From: Rhodospirillaceae bacterium
GTDB lineage: Bacteria; Pseudomonadota; Alphaproteobacteria; Rhodospirillales; Rhodospirillaceae
DNA: 64,000 nt
Assembly (NCBI GenBank): GCA_040219235.1
Contig: JAVJSV010000012.1
Coordinates: forward strand, 829,895 to 893,894
Direction: 5' to 3'
Within the stretch, counting starts at the first letter, position 1. Each line of letters opens with the position of its first letter. The notes under the pieces were generated by a model. The model was given only the letters and a program-made list of their open reading frames with translations. It ran no database searches and was not told the DNA's origin. The position numbers were made by a program, and so were the translations under genes. Below are positions 26,571 to 35,227 of this stretch, in pieces.

Positions 26571-27505
26571 GAACCCCAATTATCGCTTCGCTTATGATGC
26601 TTGCAGAGCTGGCAATATCTTCGGCTTCGGCTCAGGATGCACGCCTAATTCATATCCCGTCGGCTAATGCGCCTATATATAAGGCTGCTGAATGGAACCT
26701 TCCGGTGCCGAAAGCGGATGGGCCAGTATATGACCGGGTGTTCACCGCCGAAGGGGACGCCGTCACAACGGCACCCGATGGTGCGAGCCATTATTCGGCT
26801 CAGGAATTCAATTTCCCGATGGGCTCGCTCCGTGTGCTGAAATGGGATTCCGGGCCCGTCATTCATCAAATCACATTTGAGACACAACTCTATATGCTTA
26901 AAGGTTCCGCCACGGTTGGGGTGGCAGGCAAGCCTGTGACGGTCAATGCTGGGGATGCTGTGTTTCTCCCGTCGGGTATTTTGCGCAACCCAAATCCAGA
27001 CGGTGAAACGGTGATTCTGACTTACATTGTTGCAAATAACAGTGAAGCACCCGAGGCAAAAGTCGTTCGGAGTGAAGGACTCAATGTTATGGCCATCGCT
27101 CAATGGATGGATGGCGACGCTCCGACAACAGCGACTGATCACGATGCAATTCTAAGTGCACCCGATGGTGCGGCTAAATTTACAGTTAAACGCTATGTTG
27201 GCGACGGAAACTCATTCCGTCGGGCAGTGCTTGAGGCTGGAGGTCGCACCACTCCGGCAACTAATGGGCGCGATATCCTCATTTACATCAACAAAGGGCG
27301 TATGAAGCGTACGGAAGACGGTATCGATTATATGGTTAAGGCTGGCGATGCGATTCGCGAGGAAGCTGCCAAGAGCGGTTACTGGGAAATTTTGGAAGAT
27401 TCTGAATTTATCGCGACCGATATGCCGTTTAATCCCTCTCAGCCTCGCTATAACTTGCAGCGGTCTTCGGACACAGTGTCTGGCACCGGGTACCGACAGG
27501 AATAA
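26567..27505 (+). CDS. Exported double-cupin protein
   Basis: 312 residues with signal peptide (SSASA|QD). Two cupin domains: the first around residues 85-145 (HQITFETQLYMLKGSATVGVAGKPVTVNAGDAVFLPSG), the second around 205-285. It is a paralogue of the protein at 44411-45238: both share the LRVM/LRVL...SG.V.H.IT.ET.LYxLxG.A.VGV pattern and the V.AGD.V..PSG.LRN stretch. Metal ligands incomplete, so it may bind rather than catalyse. Part of a three-gene cupin run. Confidence 0.72.
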   Translation: MRTPIIASLMMLAELAISSASAQDARLIHIPSANAPIYKAAEWNLPVPKADGPVYDRVFTAEGDAVTTAPDGASHYSAQEFNFPMGSLRVLKWDSGPVIHQITFETQLYMLKGSATVGVAGKPVTVNAGDAVFLPSGILRNPNPDGETVILTYIVANNSEAPEAKVVRSEGLNVMAIAQWMDGDAPTTATDHDAILSAPDGAAKFTVKRYVGDGNSFRRAVLEAGGRTTPATNGRDILIYINKGRMKRTEDGIDYMVKAGDAIREEAAKSGYWEILEDSEFIATDMPFNPSQPRYNLQRSSDTVSGTGYRQE

Positions 27506-27519
27506 AAGGGAGTCCCACC

Positions 27520-27906
27520 ATGAAGCTTTGTGCAATGGAGATGGATAAAAATGACCGGTCCATCACAATCGAAACCGAGGTTCCGCTTATCCAGGTGAGT
27601 GACACCGAGTGGATTTCAGAAAAACAAGATGCAAAATACTGGGGAATTGCCATCAGCCAGCCTGGAGAGCCATTTCCGGGTGGGCCAACCGAAATGCATT
27701 TGACCAATAGTCCACGCATCGTCTGGTGCATGCAAGGTCATGCAGAAATTACGCAGCAGGACGGAACGACCTGCCGTCTTGCTACCGGTGATGGTATCTA
27801 CGTAGATGGGCGTGCGTTACACCATTCTGCTTTCGCGCCTAGTCGTGTGCCCGTTATTACCCTCAACGTGACGTTCGATGGCACTGTAGACTACGAGTTT
27901 AAATAG
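27520..27906 (+). CDS. Cupin-domain protein
   Basis: 128 residues, single cupin: GGPTEMHLTNSPRIVWCMQGHAEITQQDG, then LATGDGIYVDGRALHHSAFAP. His pairs (HL, HH) could ligate a metal. Starts 14 bases after the double-cupin gene with AAAGGGAG upstream. Converges on the minus-strand isomerase-like gene. Function unknown; likely same operon as the two preceding cupins. Confidence 0.7.
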   Translation: MKLCAMEMDKNDRSITIETEVPLIQVSDTEWISEKQDAKYWGIAISQPGEPFPGGPTEMHLTNSPRIVWCMQGHAEITQQDGTTCRLATGDGIYVDGRALHHSAFAPSRVPVITLNVTFDGTVDYEFK

Positions 27907-27931
27907 TGTCGGAGATCACGTCAGGAAATTA

Positions 27932-28678
27932 CTAAAAGTCCTCGAGCAGCCTTCCAAAGCCCTGCACTTTGTCAGCGATGCCGTTTGCGCGCAGCGCATG
28001 CCAGTATGTCGCAGCATTGATGGAAATCACAGGCTTTCTCAGCCAAGTTTCAGCAAACCCTGCCAATCGCATCATGCTCATGTTCGTGCCGACTTGAACA
28101 ATTGCGTCAACGTCGGGTCCATCAAGTTCTTGTAAAACATCAACCAATTGATCTTCTTGCACTTCAGAAATGGCGATGGCACTTGGACACTGCAGACATG
28201 TTTCTCGAACAGTCTCAAAACCGTGGTCGGCGAAAAATTGTTTAACTTCCGCATTGGCTGATGGGTAGTAGGGCGATACAAATGAAATACGTTTGATACC
28301 ACCGTATGCCTTTAATGCGGCAATGCAGGAATGTGATCCAATTGACGCTTTAATTTTAGATTCGGATTCGATGCGATCTAAAAATTCATCTGCGCCTTTC
28401 GCACCCCCGTAAAAAGTGACAGCTGACATTCCCATAACAAGATAGTCAGGTGCACAGGTCATCACGCTCCTCACGGCGTCGATTACGTTGTCTGCGATCC
28501 CTCGCGTCAACGCCATGAATTGCTCATCACTCTCAATGGTTCCGTCTTTGACCAAAATTCTGCTGTAGTGATTTGTGACACCTGGAACGCGAAGGTCATC
28601 AAAATCAGGTTGGACTATGGTGTTGGTCGACGGCCCCATGACACCAAATTTTCGTCGCCACGCTCGTGCATCAGTCAT
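27932..28678 (-). CDS. Asp/Glu racemase / maleate isomerase-superfamily protein
   Basis: 248 residues resembling maleate isomerase and arylmalonate decarboxylase (COG3473-type). Seen: FGVMGPSTNT at 11-20, PDYLVMGMSAVTFYGG at about 77-92, FVSPY at 133, VGTNMSMMRLAGFAETWL at 196-213, INAATYWHALRANGI. In the two-Cys members the catalytic residues sit at the positions here occupied by Ser85 and Asn199, so this branch cannot use the standard Cys pair. Neighbours (cupins, MFS) suggest carboxylic-acid metabolism. Substrate unknown. Confidence 0.7.
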   Translation of the reverse strand: MTDARAWRRKFGVMGPSTNTIVQPDFDDLRVPGVTNHYSRILVKDGTIESDEQFMALTRGIADNVIDAVRSVMTCAPDYLVMGMSAVTFYGGAKGADEFLDRIESESKIKASIGSHSCIAALKAYGGIKRISFVSPYYPSANAEVKQFFADHGFETVRETCLQCPSAIAISEVQEDQLVDVLQELDGPDVDAIVQVGTNMSMMRLAGFAETWLRKPVISINAATYWHALRANGIADKVQGFGRLLEDF

Positions 28679-28996
28679 TTCTATCGTTCATCCTTAAACA
28701 TTAATCTTAGCTCAATCAGTTTTCTTTTTTGAAGATGGAGCACGTTATTTGAGAAGCAGTAGGGTGTATCATCTCCGAATAATACGCGATCTTCATTCTC
28801 AATGAGGCAGGATAGGCCGGTTTGGTTCGCCATACGAATATTCAGCCCGCCACATCTGCAACCTTTCAATACGAAAATGAAAGCATTAACAATGCTCACA
28901 ATGTGGACAAATATATCGAAAAGCTGTCAGCGTGCCAGTTTCGTGACAATGATCCCTTGCCGCAAGGGTTTGGGGTTTTGAGGGGGAATATCCACA
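28679..28996. other. Divergent intergenic region, 318 bases
   Basis: Between the isomerase-like gene and the MFS gene. Holds the palindrome at 28954-28968; otherwise only short frames without support. Confidence 0.5.
28954..28968. promoter_or_regulatory. 15-base palindrome upstream of MFS gene
   Basis: CCCTTGC-C-GCAAGGG, seven-base perfect arms, ending 28 bases before the MFS start codon. Position suits an operator for a repressor; could also fold as an mRNA hairpin in the leader. Regulator unknown. Confidence 0.35.
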
Positions 28997-30250
28997 ATGC
29001 TATCTACAACACAAGAGTTCCAACGCGGCTGGCGAACGTTACTCGCATGTTCGATCGGGAATGGGTTCGGCTTAAGCGGCTTCGCTTTTTATACGTTTGG
29101 CGTGTTTGTCATTCCACTCGTGGATGCCTTCGGTTGGACCCGGGGTGAAGTCTCGACCGCGGCAAGCTTTCTCCTGTTGGGTACGGTCTTCACCGCACCA
29201 ATAGTTGGCACGATTGTTGATCGATACGGCGCAAAGCGAGTGGGTTTGATTTCAATGGCTTGCTTGTGCATTGGATATGCATCACTAACGCAGCTGGGTG
29301 GAGGGATCGCATTCTTTTATGCCATGTGGCTACTGATGTCGATCGTTGGCGGTGGAACCACACCCGTCGTTTGGACGCGCGCAGTTAACCTTTGGTTCGA
29401 TAAGGGGCGTGGCTTGGCGCTAGGTCTAGCACTCGCGGGTTCTGGTTTGGCGGGTATTGTTGGACCAGGTGTCGCGACCGCGTTGATTGAGAGTTTTGGC
29501 TGGCAAGCAGGATATTTGGGTATCAGCGCAATAATTCTGGTAATTGCACTGCCACTGATTGCTTTGCTATTTAATGACCATGCTCCGTCTGTTGCTCAAG
29601 CAAAACAATCAGATAACGCAGCTGTACAAGCCTCGACAACAGTTCATCAAAGTGGACATGCCGGACTCACGTTTCAAGAAAGTTATAAGACCGTTGTGTT
29701 TTGGAAGATCGCCATTGGTTTCTTCTTTATTTCGGCAATTATTGCTGGATTGTTGATCAATCTAATTCCTCTTTTGATTGACAGAGATATGTCTGCGATG
29801 GATGCAGCAAAGATTGCCGGTGTTTTAGGATTTGCTGTCCTATTCGGTCGCATTGCCGTCGGATTCCTAATTGATCACTTCAGAGCCCCATTAGTGGCTG
29901 CCTTATTATTCTCGGCAACAGCGGCAGGCTGTTTTTTACTAACGCTCGATAGCGCACCCTCTTGGGTGTTTTTAATTGCTGTTATTACACTTGGTTTATC
30001 CGCAGCAGCTGAAATTGATCTAGTGGCCTTTCTGGTTAGCCGTTTTTTCGGATTGAAAGCGTACGGTAAGATCTATGGAAGTCAGTTGTCGGTTTTTTAT
30101 CTTGGAGCAGCGGTAGGGCCTCTTGCGGTTGGGATGTCGTTCGATATTTTTGGCAGTTATGAAGTAGCTTTGTATGCGGCAATCGTGATTTTATTGTTCG
30201 GCTCAATTGTTATCGGTGGCTTGGGTAAGCCGCGCAACTTTTCAGAATAA
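28997..30250 (+). CDS. MFS transporter (monocarboxylate/oxalate-formate type)
   Basis: 417 residues, 12 predicted helices with a central loop about 190-225. Signature: GTIVDRYGAKRVG after helix 2 (MFS D-R-x-G) and repeat FAVLFGRIAVGFLIDHFRAP in the second half. N-terminal FQRGWRTLLACSIGNGFG resembles the oxalate/formate antiporter and MCT groups. ATG at 28997 preceded by GAGGGGGAA. Probably exports or imports the organic acid handled by the neighbouring enzymes. Confidence 0.85.
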   Translation: MLSTTQEFQRGWRTLLACSIGNGFGLSGFAFYTFGVFVIPLVDAFGWTRGEVSTAASFLLLGTVFTAPIVGTIVDRYGAKRVGLISMACLCIGYASLTQLGGGIAFFYAMWLLMSIVGGGTTPVVWTRAVNLWFDKGRGLALGLALAGSGLAGIVGPGVATALIESFGWQAGYLGISAIILVIALPLIALLFNDHAPSVAQAKQSDNAAVQASTTVHQSGHAGLTFQESYKTVVFWKIAIGFFFISAIIAGLLINLIPLLIDRDMSAMDAAKIAGVLGFAVLFGRIAVGFLIDHFRAPLVAALLFSATAAGCFLLTLDSAPSWVFLIAVITLGLSAAAEIDLVAFLVSRFFGLKAYGKIYGSQLSVFYLGAAVGPLAVGMSFDIFGSYEVALYAAIVILLFGSIVIGGLGKPRNFSE

Positions 30251-30301
30251 GGAAACGGCAATGGCTCATGTAACTGCTTCAAACACTCAAGCTGGTGTCA
30301 A

Positions 30302-30748
30302 ATGAATCGTCGAACTGCTGTACTTATAAATCTGGCCGCCGCATTTTTCGCGGGCCTGCCAGCGCACGCACAAATGACATCGCGTGAGTTTCATACTGAC
30401 CTGTCGGCGTGGAATCAGACGCGGCTGACAGAAAGTGATGCAGTTGGAACGGCTGATCTTGAACTCGATCTGACGACTTTGACTTTAACTTGGAACGTTA
30501 GCTTCACAGGTTTGGTCTCCCGCCCGATCGCCGCCAGCTTGCATGGACCTGCACAGCCGGGTGCAAACGGATTGCCGTTTGTTGATTTAGCGCCGAATGG
30601 AATTGTCAGCCCATTAAAAGGGTCTGCCGTTGTCACTGAAGCAGAAGTTCAATACCTGCTTGCCGGGTGGACATACGTGAACATCACCACTGAGCGCTGG
30701 CCATATGGCGAAATTCGTGGGCAAGTAGACGTTGGTCCACGTAACTAA
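30302..30748 (+). CDS. Exported CHRD-domain protein
   Basis: 148 residues with signal peptide (LPAHA|QM). CHRD (chordin-like) domain: VGTADLELDLTTLTLTWNVSFTGL, AASLHGPAQPGANGLPFVDL, LLAGWTYVNITTERWPYGEIRGQV. A second CHRD gene lies at 38275-38742 and shares the HGP.QPG.N...VDLAP.G..SPL.GS pattern. Extracytoplasmic; function in bacteria unclear. 51 bases after the MFS gene. Confidence 0.85.
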   Translation: MNRRTAVLINLAAAFFAGLPAHAQMTSREFHTDLSAWNQTRLTESDAVGTADLELDLTTLTLTWNVSFTGLVSRPIAASLHGPAQPGANGLPFVDLAPNGIVSPLKGSAVVTEAEVQYLLAGWTYVNITTERWPYGEIRGQVDVGPRN

Positions 30749-30919
30749 GTACTCTCTCAAATGTCGCCACAATTTTCATATTTGATTTAGACTCATGGAG
30801 AGCAAAAAAGCCGGTAAAAATATTGCGACCAAAAGGTGGTTGTCTTAATGGAGAGCGATTGCTTGCTTTAAGGTTAACCGTCGATAGATGAGTACAGAAT
30901 CAGAACTAAAGGATACCGC

Positions 30920-32203
30920 ATGAATAACGGTGTGTTTGCAAAATCTCTTTCACTCTCTTTATGGGCTTTGTCCGCTTTCACTGCACTTGCGTTTACAGCG
31001 CCTGTGTCTGCACAGGATTCCGAGTCCGTCTCCATAGAGACAATGGCTGATAGCGATGATCCGATTCAACGTGGATTGTACCTCGCAACGGCTGGCAATT
31101 GTATGGCTTGTCATACGCGTGACGGTGGGGACCCTTTCGCTGGCGGAGTGACTTTTCACACTGACTTTGGTGTAATCTATTCGACAAACATTACGTCGGA
31201 CGAAGCTGTGGGTATTGGCGCGTGGACAGAATCTCAATTCATTCGAGCAATGCGTGAGGGCAAGTCCGCGGACGGATCAAACCTTTATCCAGCATTCCCG
31301 TATCCATCCTTCACTAAGGTCTCGGAGGAAGACTTAACAGACTTGTATGCCTTCTTGAAGTCAACGGCTTCATCATCCTATACGCCGCCTGATAATGACA
31401 TGGGCTTCCCCTTTAATCAGCGCAGCTTGCTAAGCATTTGGAATGCCTTGTATTTAGACAATGAGCGTTTTGAGGTCGATGATTCACAATCGGAGGAATG
31501 GAACCGTGGTGCTTATCTGGTTCAAGGGCTCGGCCACTGTGGCACGTGCCACACGCCACGCAACGCGTTGGGTGGTCTGAAAATAGACCAAATGCTAAGT
31601 GGAGGGACGTATAACGACAAAGTTAACGGCGATAAAATCCGACCTTGGTCGGCGGTCAACCTGACCTCTGCACCAGACGGATTAGCCGCCTGGTCAGAAG
31701 ATGATATCGCTTCATATCTTAAGACCGGCCACGGAAGCATGGGTGGTTCTTTCGGCCCAATGAATGAAGTCATCTCTCTGAGCACATCCCGCCTCAGTGA
31801 TAGAGATGTGCGTGCCATGGCCATTTATCTTAAGAGTTTGCCTCCAACGGTGCGGTCGCCTGAGCATAAGATGAGCGATAGTGACTTTAGAGCGGGAGAG
31901 CTAGTCTACACGATTCATTGCGGAACCTGTCATTTGCCGACGGGCCTTGGTGATCCAAGTATAGGTCCCCCATTAGCCGGGAGTGCTGTTGTTCAGGCAG
32001 AAGATCCCGCCTCGCTGATAAACGTCATCATTTACGGCGCTGAAGTGCCTGTGGCATCACCACCGGGTGCATGGAAAAGCATGGATGCGTTCGGAAATAA
32101 GCTGGATGATGATGAGATCGCACTGTTAAGCAGTTATCTAAGGTCGAATTGGGGCAACCGCGGTGGCCCGGTGACTGAAGCCGATGTGGGCAAACAGCGT
32201 TAA
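30920..32203 (+). CDS. Trihaem cytochrome c, alcohol/aldehyde dehydrogenase subunit type
   Basis: 427 residues, signal peptide ending PVSA|QD. Three CXXCH sites: CMACH at 61, CGTCH near 207, CGTCH near 337, each at the start of a class I cytochrome c domain with distal Met. Same layout as the membrane-bound dehydrogenase cytochrome subunits (AdhB, gluconate dehydrogenase). No dehydrogenase subunit is adjacent, so the donor is unknown. Its stop shares the GTTAAC with the convergent HiPIP stop. ATG after AAAGGATAC. Confidence 0.87.
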   Translation: MNNGVFAKSLSLSLWALSAFTALAFTAPVSAQDSESVSIETMADSDDPIQRGLYLATAGNCMACHTRDGGDPFAGGVTFHTDFGVIYSTNITSDEAVGIGAWTESQFIRAMREGKSADGSNLYPAFPYPSFTKVSEEDLTDLYAFLKSTASSSYTPPDNDMGFPFNQRSLLSIWNALYLDNERFEVDDSQSEEWNRGAYLVQGLGHCGTCHTPRNALGGLKIDQMLSGGTYNDKVNGDKIRPWSAVNLTSAPDGLAAWSEDDIASYLKTGHGSMGGSFGPMNEVISLSTSRLSDRDVRAMAIYLKSLPPTVRSPEHKMSDSDFRAGELVYTIHCGTCHLPTGLGDPSIGPPLAGSAVVQAEDPASLINVIIYGAEVPVASPPGAWKSMDAFGNKLDDDEIALLSSYLRSNWGNRGGPVTEADVGKQR

Positions 32204-32556
32204 CCCTGTCCGGTGTCTTTGGTGCTCCAGGACTCGCAGTAGCCGTTCTTACTTGCTAAACCTTCGAAGATACTGCAATCGCCACAATTGGGCACTTCTC
32301 CATCTGGCCCAGCAGGCTGTGGCGTGAAAAATGCACAGTTTAGGCAATTCTTTTCTGGCTCGGGCGATGCTTCCGTATATTTGTTAGCCTGACGGATGCT
32401 GTTTTCACCAAAGCTCAAGCTGTTGGGGTCTGCGCACAGCTCGATCTCTTCGCTGTTGTCGCAAGCGCTGAGTATTCCGGCTGCCGATAGCGCAAACGGT
32501 ATCTGAACACCAAGTTTGACGATGGTACGTCGATTAAGTTTCGCATTTTTTCTCAT
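32200..32556 (-). CDS. High-potential iron-sulphur protein (HiPIP), Tat-exported
   Basis: 118 residues. Tat signal NRRTIVKLG followed by a hydrophobic stretch and SAC. Four cluster cysteines fit the HiPIP pattern: 71, 74, 91, 107, with the typical C-x2-C-x16-C spacing and a slightly long last gap; Cys94 is extra. The aromatic FF after Cys74 and GYC before the last are also typical. Periplasmic one-electron carrier, often between quinol oxidase complexes and cytochromes; here the convergent trihaem cytochrome is a likely partner. Confidence 0.87.
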   Translation of the reverse strand: MRKNAKLNRRTIVKLGVQIPFALSAAGILSACDNSEEIELCADPNSLSFGENSIRQANKYTEASPEPEKNCLNCAFFTPQPAGPDGEVPNCGDCSIFEGLASKNGYCESWSTKDTGQG

Positions 32557-32636
32557 GGCAAACCTCAGCGTAATTTATAAGGTAATATCACGGACTGTCA
32601 CATTTAGATGAACGTCTTCAAGACTTCAGCAGGTGG

Positions 32637-33803
32637 TCACGGCTGCCGCAGTGTGCCCTGCAATGCGTCTCCAGAATGCATAATTACGTTTACTGCACGA
32701 TTGCCACCGTGACGATAACCCAGGAATGAACCTTGAGTCTTATCACGCGTGTTGGTGAAGAGGTGCCGACCTTTGTAGGCCCACTGCCTACGACCATCAG
32801 ACAACTCCAGGATAGCCCAATTACCGCCAGGGGCGACATCATTAGCGTTTGCATACTTTGGCACCCATTCTTCGTCGAGGCATTCCGCACCACATTCTGG
32901 GATCGTGTTACGTAATCGTGCGAAGAGGCGGCTAGGGTCCCATGTATAGATAGTATTGTAGTTTTCGTCGGCGAGCATTTCGCCAGCGTCAGTATCTTGG
33001 ACTCTAACCCAATCTGGGTAGGGTGGCCGTGGCTCAAGAACCATAACTTCCATAACATTGCCTTGGTCGTCAAAGGTAATGTTATGCCCTGCAAATTCTC
33101 CGTTTAAGACGTCATTAGAGTACCGGAACAATGGCCGGCCTTGGTATGCCCATTGCTTCAAGCCGTCGTCACGTGTGATCACTGACCAGTCACCAATTGA
33201 ACGGGCTATACTGGGGGCAACCACGGGGTCCCATTCTTCAAAACAGGCATTTTTTATACACAATGACTCAGCATTTAAATCGCCTTTAGGGGTGTACAAG
33301 GTTTTCTGGTGCTGATCCGCAGCAACATACCCGATAAGCGTGCTATTGATGCGAATGCCTGGGGGCTTGGGAATTTCTATGAAGGAAATATCCCAGAGCA
33401 GGCCAATTCCTTCACCGTATGTATCGCCAGGGCCTTGGTCCACACTATAACGGTAAAGCGGTTTATCTTTATATGCCCACTGCTTGCTGCCATCTTCCCG
33501 GGTGATCACGGACCATCCGTCGCCCGTTCTCGATGTGTCAGCAGCTAAGTAAGGAGGCCAAGCTGTCGCGCAGTCTTCGACACAACTTGATTTGCCGGTC
33601 TGTATATCTCTCTTAGAGGTGTATAGAGTCATCTGCTCGGTGTTTGTGATGATCCAGCCGTGGCCTTTTTTTACTAGTATGAATGAGTCTGGAGCTTTTG
33701 GTGCAGGAACTTCTGCCATGGCAATCGCTGGTGCCAGTGCAAGATAGAAGATCGGCGCAGCGGCCCGAACCATAAAAGCGCACAGCCGCGCAGGAATCTT
33801 CAT
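32637..33803 (-). CDS. Secreted-repeat (lipoprotein_15, PF03640-type) protein, copy A
   Basis: 388 residues, signal peptide to about 30. Three repeat units of the form TLYTxKxD...C..xC...W.P..A.....G.WSVITRxDGxxQWAYxGxPL(Y/F)RY (starts near 45, 160 and 280), each with a Cys pair. Last gene of the copy A module and mirror of the 365-residue protein at 43277. Repeats of this kind are seen beside redox and metal proteins, function unknown. Confidence 0.82.
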   Translation of the reverse strand: MKIPARLCAFMVRAAAPIFYLALAPAIAMAEVPAPKAPDSFILVKKGHGWIITNTEQMTLYTSKRDIQTGKSSCVEDCATAWPPYLAADTSRTGDGWSVITREDGSKQWAYKDKPLYRYSVDQGPGDTYGEGIGLLWDISFIEIPKPPGIRINSTLIGYVAADQHQKTLYTPKGDLNAESLCIKNACFEEWDPVVAPSIARSIGDWSVITRDDGLKQWAYQGRPLFRYSNDVLNGEFAGHNITFDDQGNVMEVMVLEPRPPYPDWVRVQDTDAGEMLADENYNTIYTWDPSRLFARLRNTIPECGAECLDEEWVPKYANANDVAPGGNWAILELSDGRRQWAYKGRHLFTNTRDKTQGSFLGYRHGGNRAVNVIMHSGDALQGTLRQP

Positions 33804-33856
33804 TAATCGAGCCTTTCCACATCTTCTCTCAACGGCAATCTTTACTTCCGATGAGT

Positions 33857-35227
33857 CTAAACTAAAATTTCTGAAATCGTCTTGGAGGTTTGTAGAGACT
33901 TCGTCCCCCAGGTCTCAACCGGTACACCCATGATTTGCATGGCCGTTAGCCCAACCCGTGTGATCGGGTCGCCACCACCCGCCAGATACATACCCTGCTT
34001 CATACGACCGCCAGCACCGCCAATAAGATATACTGGTACACCGTCGATGGTGTGCAATCGAGCATAGTTTGTCTCAGAAGATGCGAAGATCAGACAATTA
34101 TCGAGCAAAGTACCATCGCCTTCCGGAATACTTTCGATGATGTCGATAAATGTCGCCATACCTTCCATAGACTTCTCGTTGAACCAATAGGTCAAAGGCT
34201 GATAGCCACGGTCGGCATCAATGGCCTCCTCGTGGGTCAATAGATGGTGCGTGTAGGTTTCGCCGACCCGCCGCACGTTGGCAAAGTTGTCGGTGAACAC
34301 CATGTTAAACACGTTAGTCTGGTTGCAGGCCACAGCCATAGCTAGAATTTTAGTCATGACTTTGTGGGTCTCGATGACGGAATCCATTTCGCGGACTCTA
34401 ACAACTTCTTGAGGACCCAGTTCACCTGGCCGTTCGGGCACAACACAAGCTTTGTTCGGTTCCGGCTTCTTCAATTGCAGGGCCAATTGATTTTCAATCT
34501 CACGAATTGAGGTAAAGTATTGGTCCATTCTTTGTTTGTCAGCGGCACCCAAGGTTTTCATGTAATCCTTGGTTTCTTCAGTGAAAGATGACAGCACACT
34601 TTTACGTAACCGAACGTCTGGGTCGGGTTTGAAGTCCGCCTTGTTTGGGTCGGCAAACTCTGGTCCGTAAATGCGATCGAATAAGGCAACTGGATCAACC
34701 TCTGCGGCTGCCCGGTTGTAGGTGTTGCGAGCGCTGTAGTTCTCGCGCGCGATACCTACGCTGCTGACGTCGAGCGTGCGGAATCTCGTACCCTTACCGA
34801 TTTCATCGGCGATCAAAAGATCCAAAGTTGGCGCAGGGATGTCGCCACCGGCCTCGGGTGCTGAGCCGGTGCGATTGGCAACCCACCCAGAGAAGTGTGT
34901 GTAATTAGATCGGCCATCCAGAGGCATGTTGAAGTTACCAAAGTAGTTCAACTTATCCTTATGTGGGATCAGCGCTTTGGTTTCTTCGAGGAATTCTATA
35001 CCAGGGCCGGATGCCGTCTTGGCTTTTACGGCCCGATCAGGTGTGTGGCCCATACCCCAATACCAAGTGCCGAAGCGCGTCGGCATCGGCGCACCACTGG
35101 CCAGGGCTGAGCCATTGGTGTTTAGAAAGCAATCGAGAAATGGCAGCGTCAGGGAAACGACACCGCCTCCCATCATAGTGCGCAGAACTTGCCGACGAGA
35201 TTGTTTGCTGGGAAGTAGTATGCTCAT
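33857..35227 (-). CDS. Tat-exported DUF1552-family protein, copy A
   Basis: 456 residues; Tat signal SRRQVLRTMMGGG at 10-22. DUF1552 core: LPFLDCFLNTNG, RFGTWYWGMGHTPDRAV, YFGNFNMPLDGRSNYTHFSGWVANRTG, ALACNQTNVFNM-like VACNQTNVF, and HHLLTHEEA where the family usually has HXXSHH. Alternating with DUF1592-type proteins in Planctomycetes and some Proteobacteria; activity not known to me. ATGA overlap with the DUF1592 gene shows coupling. Mirror of the protein at 41935. Confidence 0.82.
   Translation of the reverse strand: MSILLPSKQSRRQVLRTMMGGGVVSLTLPFLDCFLNTNGSALASGAPMPTRFGTWYWGMGHTPDRAVKAKTASGPGIEFLEETKALIPHKDKLNYFGNFNMPLDGRSNYTHFSGWVANRTGSAPEAGGDIPAPTLDLLIADEIGKGTRFRTLDVSSVGIARENYSARNTYNRAAAEVDPVALFDRIYGPEFADPNKADFKPDPDVRLRKSVLSSFTEETKDYMKTLGAADKQRMDQYFTSIREIENQLALQLKKPEPNKACVVPERPGELGPQEVVRVREMDSVIETHKVMTKILAMAVACNQTNVFNMVFTDNFANVRRVGETYTHHLLTHEEAIDADRGYQPLTYWFNEKSMEGMATFIDIIESIPEGDGTLLDNCLIFASSETNYARLHTIDGVPVYLIGGAGGRMKQGMYLAGGGDPITRVGLTAMQIMGVPVETWGTKSLQTSKTISEILV

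Noticed and set aside
28681..28899. 72-codon minus-strand frame next to the isomerase-like gene
   Set aside because: No recognisable features; probably chance in AT-rich DNA.
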